A stretch of DNA of 64,000 nucleotides, taken from the NCBI RefSeq assembly GCF_024346955.1, contig NZ_AP024883.1, positions 868,001-932,000 on the forward strand, given 5' to 3'. Within the stretch, counting starts at the first letter, position 1, and the number at the start of each line of letters is the position of its first letter. Source of the DNA: Vibrio mangrovi (GTDB taxonomy: Bacteria; Pseudomonadota; Gammaproteobacteria; Enterobacterales; Vibrionaceae). Positions 62,958 to 64,000 of this stretch are shown one piece after another. Under the pieces are notes generated by a model. That model ran no database searches. It was given only the letters and a program-made list of their open reading frames with translations, and was not told where the DNA came from. Position numbers and translations under genes: made by a program.

Positions 62958-63397
62958 ATGTTGTCACCGCCGGCAGAAAGTAAAAATGAAGCATCAGGAT
63001 CGACAATAATTCTGGGACGCATTGCTGTTCTGCCCAATAGCATTCGGAATGCCATATTTTCACGATTCGTCAACGTAATGTCGATTGACCACTGCTCTGT
63101 CCCTAACTGAAGATCTGTACGGATAACATAGCGTTTTTCTTCATAACCACCAGAGTTTCTGACTATGCGTCTGTCAATGACAGGTGCTTCGCAAATAATG
63201 ACCTCAGAATCATCTTTCTGCCGGGGATGAAGCCAGAAGCGAACCCACTGTAAGCCATCTTTAGTGAAGGCTTTTATCTTAAATGCGTGCAGACAGGATG
63301 TTTTTGCACCAGTATCGATTTTGGCATTGATGGATTTAATACCCAAAGCCGGAAGACTGAGAGTTTCTCTCCAGCCAACAATTATTTTTTCTTTCAT
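62954..63397 (-). CDS. rimB: RimB, retropepsin-like protease associated with RimK
   Basis: 147 residues of the family also called ATP-dependent zinc protease. The aspartic-type motif K-I-D-T-G-A-K-T-S lies near residues 26-34, and VNRENMAFRMLLGRTAMRP-type ending (LLGRTAM) is conserved. Translationally coupled to rimK. In Pseudomonas it counteracts S6 glutamation. The 313-bp upstream gap must carry the promoter. Confidence 0.87.
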   Translation of the reverse strand: MKEKIIVGWRETLSLPALGIKSINAKIDTGAKTSCLHAFKIKAFTKDGLQWVRFWLHPRQKDDSEVIICEAPVIDRRIVRNSGGYEEKRYVIRTDLQLGTEQWSIDITLTNRENMAFRMLLGRTAMRPRIIVDPDASFLLSAGGDNI

Positions 63398-63710
63398 CTT
63401 TGTGTTCTTCGATTAATGAAGGTGAATCGATAGGGGAGGCTCTGGGCAGTCGGCTTCTGCAATAGGATTTCCCCTCGGAAATCATAGTCCGAAGATATCG
63501 TGACATACAGAAGATTGCTCAAGTTTTAACCAGAATTGGCTTTGCCTGGAGGAACACTACCAGTAGTTTCGGGATTGAGCGAACAAAAAAATTGTCCGTC
63601 ACGATAAATAATAATGATGATTATGGGGGGAATGGCTTATTAAGTACATGATCTGAATTTTCAGAGGGGCAAGGAGATGTGATTCGATGCAGTATTCTGA
63701 GTTTTAAGAC
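63398..63710. other. Intergenic gap between pepD and rimB
   Basis: About 310 bases between two minus-strand genes, with the promoter of rimB-rimK presumed inside. No gene, RNA or repeat was recognised. Confidence 0.35.
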
Positions 63711-63739
63711 AGTAGCGGAAGTGTTGTACTTCCGCTACT
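63711..63739 (-). terminator. Strong terminator after pepD
   Basis: Perfect 12-bp stem AGTAGCGGAAGT (63711-63722) / ACTTCCGCTACT (63728-63739) with a 5-base loop, followed on the minus strand by GTCTTAAAAC. The T tract is imperfect. Confidence 0.75.
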
Positions 63740-63750
63740 AGAGCTAGAGG

Positions 63751-64000
63751 TTAGTTTTTCTCAGGAATATGTTTCAGCATAACGATCATCTGTTCCCAGA
63801 ACTGTTGCACTGTACTGATTTGTACTTTTTCGTCCGGAGAATGAGGGAATTTGATTGTCGGTCCGAACGATACCATATCCATATCCGGATAGGGTTGCTT
63901 GAATAATCCGCATTCGAGTCCGGCGTGAATGACCATAATGTTTGGTTTATATCCGTAGATCTTTTCATACTGCTCTCTGAATATCGCCATAATGACCGAA
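63751..64000 (-). CDS. pepD: Cytosol nonspecific (aminoacyl-histidine) dipeptidase PepD, C-terminal part
   Basis: The frame is open to the window edge. The last residues, VIHAGLECGLFKQPYPDMDMVSFGPTI followed by HSPDEKVQISTVQQFWEQM, match the end of M20-family PepD, where H-A-G-L-E-C-G and the late H-S-P-D-E supply metal and substrate contacts. PepD hydrolyses dipeptides including carnosine-like Xaa-His. Only the C-terminal ~82 residues are present. Confidence 0.9.
   Translation of the reverse strand, partial: SVIMAIFREQYEKIYGYKPNIMVIHAGLECGLFKQPYPDMDMVSFGPTIKFPHSPDEKVQISTVQQFWEQMIVMLKHIPEKN

Noticed and set aside
1..64000. CRISPR arrays, tRNA or rRNA genes, prophage or transposase genes
   Set aside because: Looked for along both strands; nothing convincing was found.

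Overview
The window is an ordinary chromosomal segment of a marine gammaproteobacterium, almost certainly a member of the Vibrionaceae (Vibrio sensu lato, large chromosome). The case rests on a Na+-translocating NADH:quinone reductase operon, near-identical wording of many proteins to remembered Vibrio homologues, and a gene order close to that of V. cholerae chromosome 1 (nupC-deo-serB-plzC-radA-fusA2, dapD-yebG, recCBD-argA-mltA-tcdA-csd, ampG-ppiA-yajG-rlmG-bolA-nqr-dinB). The species cannot be named from the sequence alone. No tRNA, rRNA, CRISPR array, prophage or transposase gene was seen.

Layout. 1-955: the end of a gene resembling yjjU, then a TatD-family nuclease. 1002-9746: a nucleoside-salvage block made of a minus-strand ABC transporter operon with its BMP-family binding protein, interrupted by a 266-bp MITE-like element, then NupC, DeoC and DeoD on the plus strand. 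9782-17624: ytjB, serB, a two-PilZ c-di-GMP receptor, radA and a second EF-G. 17680-27916: mostly minus-strand housekeeping and regulatory genes (LysR, acyl-CoA ligase, HD-GYP phosphodiesterase, GalR-like repressor, gamma-glutamylcyclotransferase-like protein, adenine/adenosine deaminase, dapD, SOS gene yebG, LysR). 28039-37640: recC, recB, recD. 38154-49363: argA, mltA, tcdA-csdE, csdA, a DJ-1 protein, panE, ampG-ppiA-yajG, rlmG and bolA. 49834-56063: nqrABCDEF and the assembly factor nqrM. 56298-58489: a perfect LexA box driving a SplB-like radical SAM gene and dinB. 58603-61955: a small secreted protein, a sensory diguanylate cyclase and an NSS transporter. 62052-63397: rimK-rimB. 63751-64000: the C-terminus of pepD.

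How the genes work together. The first 10 kb plus the deaminase at 24074 form a nucleoside uptake and salvage set. DNA damage genes recur: radA, recBCD, LexA-controlled yebG, and the LexA-controlled radical SAM-dinB pair. Cyclic di-GMP is represented by synthesis (GGDEF), degradation (HD-GYP) and sensing (PilZ). 

Most interesting points. (1) A consensus SOS box lies directly upstream of a radical SAM enzyme related to spore photoproduct lyase-like proteins, in an apparent operon with the translesion polymerase DinB. (2) Two usually conserved Vibrio operons have genes missing in the middle: apbE between nqrF and nqrM, and deoA-deoB between deoC and deoD. (3) A 266-bp element with perfect 23-bp terminal inverted repeats encloses two roughly 100-bp imperfect palindromes. 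Comparisons with other genomes here come from memory, not from a search.
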